Shown here piece by piece: positions 1-6,680 of a stretch of DNA of 10,871 nucleotides. Source of the DNA: an uncultured Gammaproteobacteria bacterium. GTDB lineage: Bacteria; Pseudomonadota; Gammaproteobacteria; GCA-2729495. Below the pieces are notes generated by a model, which did no database searches, was not told the DNA's origin, and saw only the letters and a list, made by a program, of their open reading frames with translations. Numbering within the stretch: the first letter of the stretch is position 1; each line of letters begins with the position of its first letter. The stretch lies in contig CAMYJV010000041.1 in NCBI GenBank assembly GCA_947258805.1, forward strand, positions 15,403 through 26,273, written 5' to 3'. Both the position numbers and the translations under genes were made by a program.

Positions 1-1524
1 TGCCACCGGGTCTTTGCCGGCGTGTTCCAGCACCCAGTCCACGGCAGCGGTTAACGCCGCAATGCCGTCGGCCAGGGCCAGCCCCACGGTCTGCAATTCG
101 TCGCGCCCGGCCAGGCGGGCTTGCGTCTCGCGCATGTCATCCAGCAACGCGCGGAAGGCCCGGCCCTTATCGCGCAGGGTCTTGCGGCCGATCAGGTCGT
201 TGGCCTGAATGCCGGTCGTGCCCTCGTAGATTGTCGTAATGCGCACATCGCGGTAATGCTGCGCGACACCGGTCTCTTCCACATAGCCCATACCGCCATG
301 CACCTGGATGGCCAGGGACGTGAGCAGCTGCGCTGTTTCCGTGCACCAGCCCTTGACCACCGGTGTCAGCAGCTGGAGGCGCGCGTCGTGGGCGGCGCGC
401 GCCGCCTCATCGGGGTCGCGGTGAGCGTGATCAAGGTGCGCACCCGTTACCAGCGTCAGGGCACGCATGGCCTCGGTGGTCGCCTTGATGGTCATCAGCA
501 TGCGACGCACATCCGGATGATGAACGATGGGCATCGCCCCGTCACGGCCGGCGACCGGCCCCTGCACACGATCCCGTGCATAGGCCAGGGCCTGCTGGTA
601 GGCGCGCTCGGAAACCGCTACGCCTTCCAGGCCCACCCCGATGCGGGCGTGGTTCATCATGGTAAACATGCAGGCCAGGCCATGGTTCGGTGCGCCCACG
701 AGATAGCCGAGGGCCTTGTCGTAAGCCATCACACAGGTGGGACTGCCGTGAATCCCGAGTTTGTGCTCGACAGATACCGGCCGGACAGCGTTACGCTCAC
801 CGAGACTGCCGTCCGGATGAATCAGCTGCTTCGGCACCGCAAACAGAGAAATGCCGCGCGTACCTGCCGGCGCATCCGGCAGCCGCGCCAGCACCAGGTG
901 CACGACATTGTCCGTCATGTCGTGATCGCCCCAGGTGATGTAGATTTTCTGCCCGGTGATGCGAAACGCATCGCCCTCCGGTTGCGCCGTGGTGCGCACC
1001 GTCGACAGATCGGAACCGGCCTGTGGTTCCGTCAAATTCATGGTGCCGGTCCACTCACCCGTGATCATCTTCTCGAGCACCAGCGCCTTCAGCGCATCGT
1101 CGCCGTGCTCTTCAACGGCTCTCGCCGCACCCTGCGTCAGCAGCGGGCACAGGGACCACGCCAGGCTGGCCGACTGCCACATTTCCTCCACCGCCAGACC
1201 AACCAGGTACGGCAGGCCCTGCCCGCCGTATTCGGCCGACTGCGCCAGGCCGCCCCAGCCGTTTTCGGCGAACTGGCGATAAGCGAGCCTGAATTCTTCC
1301 GGCACGACCACGCCGTCATCCTCCACCCGGGTGCCCTGTGTGTCGCCCACCGAGTTAATGGGTGCGATCACACCGGCGGCGAAGCCGGCCGCTTCCTCGA
1401 GCACCGCTTCAACCAGGTCGTCGGTCGCTTCTTCGTAGCCAGGCAGCTTGCCGACGGCCTCGAGCCCGGCGAGCTCACGCAGCACGAACAGAATGTCCTT
1501 TACCGGGGCGCGATAGTCTGTCAT
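1..1524 (-). CDS. Acyl-CoA dehydrogenase, DmdC-like (3' end beyond window)
   Basis: Flavoprotein that oxidises an acyl-CoA thioester to the 2,3-enoyl-CoA. All 508 codons seen are open from the ATG at 1524, and the gene runs off the left edge before a stop. Relatives of the long DmdC-like type (about 590-600 residues, with an extra C-terminal domain) would need roughly 80-90 more. Visible landmarks are the N-terminal MTDYRAPVKDILFVL typical of this group, the FAD/substrate signature TEPQAGSD (165-172), QVHGGMGYVEE, and the catalytic segment IYEGTTGIQANDLIGRK. Glu434 in that segment is the likely catalytic base. A GGAGA Shine-Dalgarno (1534-1538) lies 9 nt before the start. The gene is divergent from purU. 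Family assignment is firm. The substrate is not: 3-methylmercaptopropionyl-CoA is only one possibility, and fatty or aromatic acyl-CoAs are equally plausible. Confidence 0.93.
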   Translation of the reverse strand, partial: MTDYRAPVKDILFVLRELAGLEAVGKLPGYEEATDDLVEAVLEEAAGFAAGVIAPINSVGDTQGTRVEDDGVVVPEEFRLAYRQFAENGWGGLAQSAEYGGQGLPYLVGLAVEEMWQSASLAWSLCPLLTQGAARAVEEHGDDALKALVLEKMITGEWTGTMNLTEPQAGSDLSTVRTTAQPEGDAFRITGQKIYITWGDHDMTDNVVHLVLARLPDAPAGTRGISLFAVPKQLIHPDGSLGERNAVRPVSVEHKLGIHGSPTCVMAYDKALGYLVGAPNHGLACMFTMMNHARIGVGLEGVAVSERAYQQALAYARDRVQGPVAGRDGAMPIVHHPDVRRMLMTIKATTEAMRALTLVTGAHLDHAHRDPDEAARAAHDARLQLLTPVVKGWCTETAQLLTSLAIQVHGGMGYVEETGVAQHYRDVRITTIYEGTTGIQANDLIGRKTLRDKGRAFRALLDDMRETQARLAGRDELQTVGLALADGIAALTAAVDWVLEHAGKDPVA

Positions 1525-1566
1525 TCGGGCAGGTCTCCGTGATGCGTTTTCAGGGGCAGACCCGCA

Positions 1567-1572
1567 ATTTTA
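1567..1572 (-). promoter_or_regulatory. Candidate -10 box of the acyl-CoA dehydrogenase promoter
   Basis: On the minus strand this reads TAAAAT, five of six matches to TATAAT, 43 nt upstream of the start codon. No good -35 hexamer is seen at 16-18 nt. The inverted repeat at 1577-1591 sits exactly where the spacer and -35 region would be. That would suit a regulator-dependent promoter. Confidence 0.35.
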
Positions 1573-1576
1573 GCAA

Positions 1577-1591
1577 CCCTGGCTGCCAGGG
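1577..1591. promoter_or_regulatory. Perfect inverted repeat, candidate operator
   Basis: CCCTGGC-T-GCCAGGG is a perfect 7-bp dyad around one central base. It lies in the divergent region between the acyl-CoA dehydrogenase and purU, 4 bp upstream of a -10-like box for the dehydrogenase. Size, symmetry and position fit a dimeric repressor or activator site. I do not recognise the half-site as a known regulator motif. A small RNA hairpin is the alternative. Confidence 0.45.
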
Positions 1592-1683
1592 ACATGCCCG
1601 ATGGCGCAGTTTTTCCACACCGCTCTGCTAAGATTCGGCGGCCACGATCGCGGGCCCCCGGGCGCCGTTATGACGAGCCGGAC

Positions 1684-2547
1684 ATGACCTCCCACGAGAA
1701 CTCCTTCATCCTCACCGTTAACTGCCCGGACACGATCGGGATCGTGGCAGCTGTGGCCGGCTTTCTGACCGAGCAGGGCTTCTTCGTCGAGGAGTCGGCG
1801 CATTTCGGCGATCGGGATACGGGCCAATTCTTCATGCGCACGGTCTTTACGCCACAGCAAGGTAATTTCTCCCGCGGCGTTTTCAGCAGCCGCTTCGAAG
1901 CCATCGCGCAGAAATTTACCATGCACTGGCGAGTCCACGACATGAAGGTACGCCCACGCGTATTGATAATGGCGTCGCGCCACGATCATTGCGTGAATGA
2001 CCTGCTATATCGCTACCGTACCGGGGCGATACCGATGGACGTACCGGCCATCATTTCCAACCACCTGGACCTCGCCGGCCTGGCAGAGTGGCACCGCGTG
2101 CCTTACTACCATATTCCGGTCACCCCGGAGACCCGCGACCAGGCCGAAGCGCGCATGCTCGAAATCGTGGCTGATACGAACACCGATCTCGTGGTGCTGG
2201 CACGGTACATGCAGGTCCTGTCGGCGCCAATCTGTGAGGAGCTGGCAGGTCGGGTCATCAATATTCACCATTCTTTCCTGCCCGGCTTCAAGGGTGCGCG
2301 CCCGTATCAAAAGGCCTATGCACGCGGCGTGAAGCTGATTGGTGCAACGGCCCACTATGTCACCCCGGACCTCGACGAAGGCCCGATTATTCAGCAAGGC
2401 GTGGAACGGGTGGACCACACGCATTCGCCGGAAGAACTCACGGCCGTGGGCCGGGACGTGGAGAGCCTGACGCTGGCCCGGGCCGTGAAGCTGCACATCG
2501 AGCAGCGAGTATTCATCAACGGCAGCAAGACCGTCATTTTGCGCTGA
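1684..2547 (+). CDS. purU: Formyltetrahydrofolate deformylase PurU
   Basis: Hydrolyses 10-formyltetrahydrofolate to formate and tetrahydrofolate, balancing one-carbon pools and supplying formate for purine synthesis. The 287-residue protein has an N-terminal ACT domain (about 5-85; FILTVNCPDTIGIVAAVAGF) and a C-terminal formyltransferase-type hydrolase domain (about 90-287). Catalytic-site residues expected for the family are present: Asn193 and His195 in VINIHHSFLPGFKGARPY, and Asp231 in DLDEGPIIQQ. Length matches typical PurU (about 280-290). I chose the ATG at 1684 because it starts just before the ACT domain. The frame stays open upstream to 1594, but that part has no PurU-like sequence. 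No strong Shine-Dalgarno is seen before 1684. The gene stands alone, divergent from the dehydrogenase and convergent with aroF. Confidence 0.95.
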   Translation: MTSHENSFILTVNCPDTIGIVAAVAGFLTEQGFFVEESAHFGDRDTGQFFMRTVFTPQQGNFSRGVFSSRFEAIAQKFTMHWRVHDMKVRPRVLIMASRHDHCVNDLLYRYRTGAIPMDVPAIISNHLDLAGLAEWHRVPYYHIPVTPETRDQAEARMLEIVADTNTDLVVLARYMQVLSAPICEELAGRVINIHHSFLPGFKGARPYQKAYARGVKLIGATAHYVTPDLDEGPIIQQGVERVDHTHSPEELTAVGRDVESLTLARAVKLHIEQRVFINGSKTVILR

Positions 2548-2575
2548 CCGGTGGCAGGCGGAGCGTCTGCGAAAA

Positions 2576-3649
2576 TCAGCCGGCCTTGCGGGCGCGCACC
2601 ACCGGCCGCAGCAGACTTGCCCCTTCGCGCAGGGTCGCCTCCGTACTGGGCCAATCGATACAGGCATCCGTTACTGACACACCGTACTCGAGAGCTGCAG
2701 GGTCGCCCGTCAGTTTCTGGTTGCCCCCATGCAGGTTGCTCTCGAGCATGAAGCCGATGATGGACCGGTTGCCGTTGGCAACCTGCTCGATGCAGTCTCG
2801 TGCCACCAGGGGCTGCAGCGACGGATCCTTGTTGGAATTACCGTGGCTGCAGTCAATGACGACATGGACCGGCAAGCCGGCTGCATCGAGGGCCTTCTCG
2901 GTGAGTGCGACACTGACGGAATCATAGTTCGGCCGCCCGCCCCCGCCGCGCAACACGATGTGCCCGTAGCGGTTGCCGCGGGTGCGAAACACCGCGCTTT
3001 GGCCTTCCTGGTTAATGCCCAGGAAAGCGTGGGGTTCCCGGGCAGATTCCAGCGCGTTGATGGCCACATCCAGGGAGCCATCCGTGCCATTCTTGAAGCC
3101 CACGGGCGTCGACAGGCCGCTGGCCATCTCGCGATGGGTCTGCGACTCCGTGGTTCGTGCACCGATCGCCGTCCAGGAAATCAGGTCGCCAAAATACTGC
3201 GGCATGATGGGATCGAGGGCCTCGGTGGCGGTGGGCAGGCCCATGCCTCCAAGCTCCAGCAGCAGGTGGCGCGCCGTTCTGATGCCCTTCTCGATGTGGA
3301 AGGAATCATCCATATCCGGATCATTGACCAACCCTTTCCAGCCCACCGTCGTGCGCGGTTTTTCGAAATACACGCGCATCACGATCACCAGCACGTCCTG
3401 CAATTCGTCAGCCAGGCCTTTCAGCCGCTGTGCGTAGTCCATTGCCGCGTCGACATCATGTATGGAACAGGGACCGACCACGGTGAACAGCCGGGGGTCG
3501 CGGTCATCCATAATCTCGCGCAGCGTGCGACGACTGCGCAGCACGGTGGCTTCCGCTGCCGGCGTCGTCGGCAACTCGGCCTTCACCTCGGCGGGTGACG
3601 GCAACACCTGCTTGTTGGCAACGTTGACGTTGTAGAGCTGATCTTCCAT
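2576..3649 (-). CDS. aroF: 3-Deoxy-7-phosphoheptulonate synthase, AroF-like
   Basis: Condenses phosphoenolpyruvate and erythrose 4-phosphate to DAHP, the first step of the shikimate pathway. The 357-residue type I enzyme carries GPCSIHD (59-65, with metal-ligand Cys61), EKPRTTVGWKG (96-106), GARTTESQTHREMASGLS, GFKNGTDGS and DCSHGNSNKD. It matches E. coli AroF (356 aa) better than AroG or AroH, for instance in LPTATEALDP, THREMASGLS, CSHGNSNKD and YGVSVTDACI. Asn7, Pro147 and Gln151 align with AroF Asn8, Pro148 and Gln152, which are known to matter for tyrosine feedback, so tyrosine control is likely (inference). The ATG at 3649 has an AAGGTGG Shine-Dalgarno 6 nt upstream. The frame continues far upstream over the kinase gene, but without family similarity. 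No TyrR-type box was recognised. Confidence 0.94.
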   Translation of the reverse strand: MEDQLYNVNVANKQVLPSPAEVKAELPTTPAAEATVLRSRRTLREIMDDRDPRLFTVVGPCSIHDVDAAMDYAQRLKGLADELQDVLVIVMRVYFEKPRTTVGWKGLVNDPDMDDSFHIEKGIRTARHLLLELGGMGLPTATEALDPIMPQYFGDLISWTAIGARTTESQTHREMASGLSTPVGFKNGTDGSLDVAINALESAREPHAFLGINQEGQSAVFRTRGNRYGHIVLRGGGGRPNYDSVSVALTEKALDAAGLPVHVVIDCSHGNSNKDPSLQPLVARDCIEQVANGNRSIIGFMLESNLHGGNQKLTGDPAALEYGVSVTDACIDWPSTEATLREGASLLRPVVRARKAG

Positions 3650-3663
3650 AACTGGCCACCTTG

Positions 3664-3683
3664 GGGCCGGGACTCCCGGGCCC
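3664..3683 (-). promoter_or_regulatory. GC hairpin in the aroF leader
   Basis: On the minus strand GGGCC, a bulged C, GGG, loop AGT, CCC and GGCCC can fold into an 8-bp stem. It ends a few bases before the aroF Shine-Dalgarno. Such a hairpin could influence translation or transcript stability. No leader peptide or anti-structure was found, so an attenuation role is unproven. Confidence 0.3.
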
Positions 3684-3766
3684 GATTCGGGGCGAAAGAA
3701 TACCAGCTGTCCGGGGCATTGGTAGCTGTGGAGACGGGGCCGCGGCAGCCGTGCCGCCTTGCGGGC

Positions 3767-3772
3767 TAGAAT
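3767..3772 (+). promoter_or_regulatory. Candidate -10 box of the kinase operon
   Basis: TAGAAT within GCTAGAATGGCGCC matches five of six bases of the sigma-70 -10 consensus, 34 nt before the GTG start of the kinase. No convincing -35 hexamer is seen at the usual distance, so the call rests on the -10 alone. Confidence 0.3.
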
Positions 3773-3790
3773 GGCGCCTCGGGGGAGAGC

Positions 3791-3796
3791 GAAGGA
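3791..3796 (+). promoter_or_regulatory. Ribosome binding site fixing the kinase GTG start
   Basis: GAAGGA lies 9 nt before GTG at 3806, a normal distance. The first in-frame ATG, at 3821, would be 24 nt away and has no site of its own. This supports initiation at the GTG. Confidence 0.55.
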
Positions 3797-3805
3797 CGGC
3801 GACGG

Positions 3806-4609
3806 GTGTCTACAGCGAAAATGCCGCGCGCGCGGCAGGCCTTGGGGAAGTACCGGATTGAAAAGCGCCTGGCGGTAGGCCCGCGCGCCACCGTTTTTCG
3901 TGCCTACGACACTATTCACGGCATCCGGGTCGCGCTGAAGATTGCCGATTCGACCATGGTTTCCGACGAGTTTCTCGAAGATTTTCGTCGCGAGGCTCGC
4001 CTGTCCGTCAAGATGGAGCACCCGAACGTGCTGCCAATCAATAACGCCTGCTTCCTCGACGGGCTGTTCGTGATTGCGATGCCCCTGGGCCACGAAACCC
4101 TGGCGGACCGGATGACACGTCGCATGTCCACCGCGCTGGCGCTGGATTTCACTGTCCAGGCCCTCGATGCCGTGGCCCACGCCCACAGCCGCAACATCAT
4201 CCACTGCGACATCAAGCCCGACAATTTCATCTTGTTCGACGACAATCGCCTGAAGCTGACGGACTTCGGCTTCTCGAAGGTGATGATCCGCCCGGGCCAG
4301 AAGGGCTCGGGCTCAGGCACCGTCGGCTACCTCGCGCCGGAACAGGCATTGGGCCGCCCCATGTTTCAATCCGACGTCTTCGCGTTGTCGCTGATGATCT
4401 ACGAACTGTTCAGCGGCGCGCTGCCGGAGTGGCCATTCCAGTGGCCACCACCGGGCTACGCGCGAATTCGCAGCAAACTGCGGCCGAAAGTTCTGCGCTG
4501 GTTGCGCAAGGGCATGGAATACAAGCCCCAGGCGCGCTACCGCAACGCGGTAGCCATGCAACGTGCTTTCGAGGAAATTCCGTTGAAACTGGTGGGCCAG
4601 CGTGTCTGA
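3806..4609 (+). CDS. Hanks-type serine/threonine protein kinase, non-RD
   Basis: Cytoplasmic kinase of 267 residues that is little more than a bare catalytic domain: no transmembrane segment and no sensor domain. Lys45 (VALKIAD), Glu63 (FRREARL), the catalytic loop HCDIKPDN (133-140; Asp135, Asn140), DFG (153-155) and the APE motif (177-179) are all present, so it should be active. Two oddities stand out. The glycine-rich loop is degenerate (LAVGPRATVFRAYD, 22-35, with only one glycine). The HRD arginine is replaced by cysteine, making this a non-RD kinase less likely to depend on activation-loop phosphorylation. The segment after DFG is rich in Gly and Ser (GQKGSGSGT, 164-172). The stop codon overlaps the start of the PP2C gene, implying translational coupling. 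The substrate is unknown. Confidence 0.92.
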   Translation: MSTAKMPRARQALGKYRIEKRLAVGPRATVFRAYDTIHGIRVALKIADSTMVSDEFLEDFRREARLSVKMEHPNVLPINNACFLDGLFVIAMPLGHETLADRMTRRMSTALALDFTVQALDAVAHAHSRNIIHCDIKPDNFILFDDNRLKLTDFGFSKVMIRPGQKGSGSGTVGYLAPEQALGRPMFQSDVFALSLMIYELFSGALPEWPFQWPPPGYARIRSKLRPKVLRWLRKGMEYKPQARYRNAVAMQRAFEEIPLKLVGQRV

Positions 4610-5459
4610 GCGAGGCAAGAGATCGAAGCGCCTTGCCGCCGGGCTCGACAAAGCCCGGCTGTACGTCGGCGACCGCGATGACGAGCGGGACGTCTATACG
4701 ACGGCCCCCGGCGAGGTCGCAGCCGCCAGCATCGGCGACGCGGACAAAGATCGCCCGAACGAAGATGCGGCGGCCATCATCCCGGTTAACGATACGCATG
4801 TCGTGCTGGCGGTCGCCGACGGCGTTGGCGGCATGACGGGCGCCAGGCAGGCGTCGAACCTGACAGTGAAAGCGCTGCGTAAAGCGCTGACCGGCAGCAC
4901 CGAGCCGCCCGGGCGCAGTCTGCGTTCCGCCATCCTGGACGGCATCGAGGCCGCCAACCGCGCGATACTCGATTCGGGCAGCGGCGGAGCCAGCACCCTC
5001 GCCCTGGCAGAAATCGGGCCTGACTACGTGCGCCCATACCACGTCGGTGACTCCGTCGTGCTGATCTGCGGCCAGCGCGGCAGGCTGAAACTCTACACAA
5101 CGCCCCACTCGCCGGTGGGCTTTGCAATGGAGGCCGGCCTGCTGGACGAGAAGGAAGCCATGGCGCACACGGAGCTCAACCTGATCTTCAACGTGATTGG
5201 CTCCACGGACATGCGGGTGGAGGTGGGCTCGGAGCAGCCCCTGGCGCCGCGCGATACGCTCGTGCTGGCCAGCGACGGGCTCACGGACAACGTCCTGCAG
5301 GATGAGATCATTGCTGCCGTGCGCGCCGGCCCCCTGCATCTCGCTATTAACCGCGTGGCGGACCTTGCCCTGGAACGCATGCGCGGTACACAAGCCAACA
5401 AGCCCTCCAAGCCGGACGACCTGACCGCACTACTGTTCCGCCGCCAGCCGCGACGCTAA
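4602..5459 (+). CDS. PP2C-family serine/threonine phosphatase
   Basis: Metal-dependent phosphatase of 285 residues, probably cytoplasmic (no signal peptide or membrane segment). It is expected to reverse the action of the adjacent kinase. PP2C motifs occur in order: DRPNEDA (50-56), ADGVGG (72-77, metal-ligand Asp73), ASTLALAEI, HVGDSVV, ASDGLTD (223-229 region, Asp225 and Asp228) and KPDDLTALL (Asp272, Asp273). These are the residues expected for the binuclear metal site. In GDSVV a valine replaces the arginine often found in the GDSR motif. The first 35-40 residues are basic and lack similarity to the core domain. The GTG start lies within the kinase gene (8-bp overlap), with a GGTGGG sequence 5 nt upstream. 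The same kinase-phosphatase pairing is known from PknB/PstP and from PpkA/PppA of type VI secretion, but no secretion genes are seen here. Confidence 0.93.
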   Translation: MSERGKRSKRLAAGLDKARLYVGDRDDERDVYTTAPGEVAAASIGDADKDRPNEDAAAIIPVNDTHVVLAVADGVGGMTGARQASNLTVKALRKALTGSTEPPGRSLRSAILDGIEAANRAILDSGSGGASTLALAEIGPDYVRPYHVGDSVVLICGQRGRLKLYTTPHSPVGFAMEAGLLDEKEAMAHTELNLIFNVIGSTDMRVEVGSEQPLAPRDTLVLASDGLTDNVLQDEIIAAVRAGPLHLAINRVADLALERMRGTQANKPSKPDDLTALLFRRQPRR

Positions 5460-5492
5460 TATCCTATCCCCCGAATTCGCCGGAGAACGATA

Positions 5493-6431
5493 ATGGCCAG
5501 GGAATCTACGCTAAAGCCTTTTGCTTACGGCGACATCTTTGCAGGCGCCACGCTGCTGAACGATCCGAACGATGACCACGCCGGCCCGGGCCGGATCATC
5601 CAGTACAACAGTGATCTCACCGAGAAGGGCGTGCTGTGGACGGAAGGGACCTCACACCTCGTCGGCGGACTGAAGTTCGGCCCGGACGGCAACCTCTGGG
5701 CCTTCGACAGCAACGCACACTGCGTGCTGCGAGTCAGCCCCGACGGTCAGCAGTTGCCGCGAATTCATTTTGCGGATCGATCGTTCTCGAACTGCAACTT
5801 TGCCCCGGACGGCACGGTGCTGATGGGCGAACACCTGGTGGGCAGCGAGAGTCGTTTTCCGCTGGGGACCACCCTGTCCCATGTGCCGGGCACCGAGGTC
5901 TTCGGCTACGGCCACGTGTGGCGCTTCAAGCTCGACGGTGAGAAGGTGGCCGAGTACGAAACCGAGACCACCGGCGGCATGACGGGCTTCCTGGGCTGTA
6001 CGACCTCCAGTCTCGCGCCTGATGGTAAAACGCTGGTCTACAGTTCCGAGACCGGGCCCACCGTTTTCCAGTACGACGTGGAAGCGAACAAGCAGTTGCC
6101 TAACCTGTTGAGTTTCACGCCGGAGAGCCGCCAGATGGTGCTGGTGGCCACGCATCGGCCTGACGGCACTCTGCTGATGATCAAGGCGGTGTCGCGCGAG
6201 GAGTTCGTCATGGTGCACTTGAGTGCAGACGGCGATGAACTCAAGACCTTCGAACTCCCCGGGCCCGGCTGGGCCACCATCGCACCGTCCCTGGACGACG
6301 ACGTCATCCTGATTGGCAACTTTTTCGCCGGTGCCCTGGCCAGGTACGACCTGAGTACGGGCAAGCTGACCGCGCAGACGGAGGTTGGTGTGGAGCGCTC
6401 CCTCGCGGGCATCGCGCAGTACGAGGGCTGA
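5493..6431 (+). CDS. SMP-30/NHL-like beta-propeller protein
   Basis: Protein of 312 residues with recurring beta-propeller motifs: FGPDGNLW (62-69), FAPDGTVL (103-110), LAPDGKTL (174-181), HRPDGTLL (221-228) and LSADGDEL (243-250). This pattern is typical of six-bladed SMP-30/gluconolactonase or NHL folds. There is no signal peptide, so it is predicted cytoplasmic. It may be a lactonase-type hydrolase or a binding/scaffold protein. I could not assign the acidic metal ligands of true SMP-30 lactonases, so an enzymatic role is not claimed. The start is well supported by GGAGA (5482-5486) 6 nt before the ATG. It follows the phosphatase by 33 bp on the same strand and is probably co-transcribed, which makes it a candidate partner or substrate of the kinase/phosphatase pair (inference). 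Confidence 0.82.
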   Translation: MARESTLKPFAYGDIFAGATLLNDPNDDHAGPGRIIQYNSDLTEKGVLWTEGTSHLVGGLKFGPDGNLWAFDSNAHCVLRVSPDGQQLPRIHFADRSFSNCNFAPDGTVLMGEHLVGSESRFPLGTTLSHVPGTEVFGYGHVWRFKLDGEKVAEYETETTGGMTGFLGCTTSSLAPDGKTLVYSSETGPTVFQYDVEANKQLPNLLSFTPESRQMVLVATHRPDGTLLMIKAVSREEFVMVHLSADGDELKTFELPGPGWATIAPSLDDDVILIGNFFAGALARYDLSTGKLTAQTEVGVERSLAGIAQYEG

Positions 6432-6458
6432 ATCGGCGCAGGAGCCGGCGGCACCCCC

Positions 6459-6616
6459 CTACCACGGAATGATGTCGCCGTCGTAGTTCCAGAACGTGCC
6501 TGAGGTGTCGATCGTGTAGCGGTCGATGTTGCGCACCATGTCTGCCGTGGCGTCGGCAGGCTGGCGAATGTTCGGTGTTACCTTGGGGAACTGGTCTTGT
6601 CGTCGGCCATAGTCAT
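6459..6616 (-). pseudogene. Remnant of a short-chain dehydrogenase (SDR), C-terminal tail
   Basis: The minus strand encodes, up to a TAG at 6459-6461, a tail including SGTFWNYDGDIIPW preceded by TADMVRNIDRYTIDT. This strongly resembles the last 35-40 residues of SDR-family reductases (pattern: SGRFFDYDGxEIPW). The Rossmann fold and the catalytic Tyr/Lys are absent. At 6616 a separate frame starts MTMADDKTSSPR and then stops, and it resembles the first residues of many SDRs. The two pieces together may be the ends of an SDR gene that lost its middle; the N-terminal part is speculative. The frame can be extended to an ATG at 6641, but that codon lies inside the terminator hairpin. It follows the oxygenase gene, so an oxygenase-SDR pair may once have existed. 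Confidence 0.6.
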
Positions 6617-6629
6617 TGCCCCATAAGCA

Positions 6630-6654
6630 AACGGCCGGCAAAGAGCCGGCCGTT
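6630..6654 (-). terminator. Hairpin terminator of the Rieske oxygenase gene
   Basis: AACGGCCGGC and GCCGGCCGTT form a perfect 10-bp stem around a 5-nt loop, 26 nt after the oxygenase stop codon. On the minus strand it is followed by TGCTTATGG, a weak U-tract. The symmetry would also permit action on plus-strand transcripts from the kinase operon, although the sequence following on that strand is less T-rich. Confidence 0.7.
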
Positions 6655-6680
6655 CAGTCTGAACCCCTGCGAAGGAGTCG

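Noticed and set aside
121..1542. Long plus-strand open frame (473 codons)
   Set aside because: It is antisense to the acyl-CoA dehydrogenase, rich in His/Arg/Gln and without recognisable domains. It is a by-product of GC-rich coding on the other strand.
1622..1640. purU promoter with TAAGAT as -10
   Set aside because: Only four of six matches and no acceptable -35 hexamer at 16-18 bp.
1594..1683. Upstream extension of purU to an earlier ATG
   Set aside because: The extra 30 residues are Arg/Pro-rich and unlike PurU. The family begins just before the ACT domain, which fits the ATG at 1684.
2543..2580. Bidirectional terminator between the convergent purU and aroF genes
   Set aside because: Only a 5-bp GCTGA/TCAGC dyad with a long loop and a weak GCAG/CTGC stem are present. 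That is not enough for a terminator call.
2729..3598. Plus-strand open frame of 289 codons over aroF
   Set aside because: It is antisense to a clearly identified gene and has a composition typical of shadow frames.
3650..4204. Extension of the aroF frame to 542 codons
   Set aside because: The added part is antisense to the kinase and lacks similarity to DAHP synthases. The ATG at 3649 has a good ribosome site and gives the family length.
4410..5393. Minus-strand open frame of 327 codons over the kinase and phosphatase
   Set aside because: It is antisense to two genes with full motif sets and has no domain of its own.
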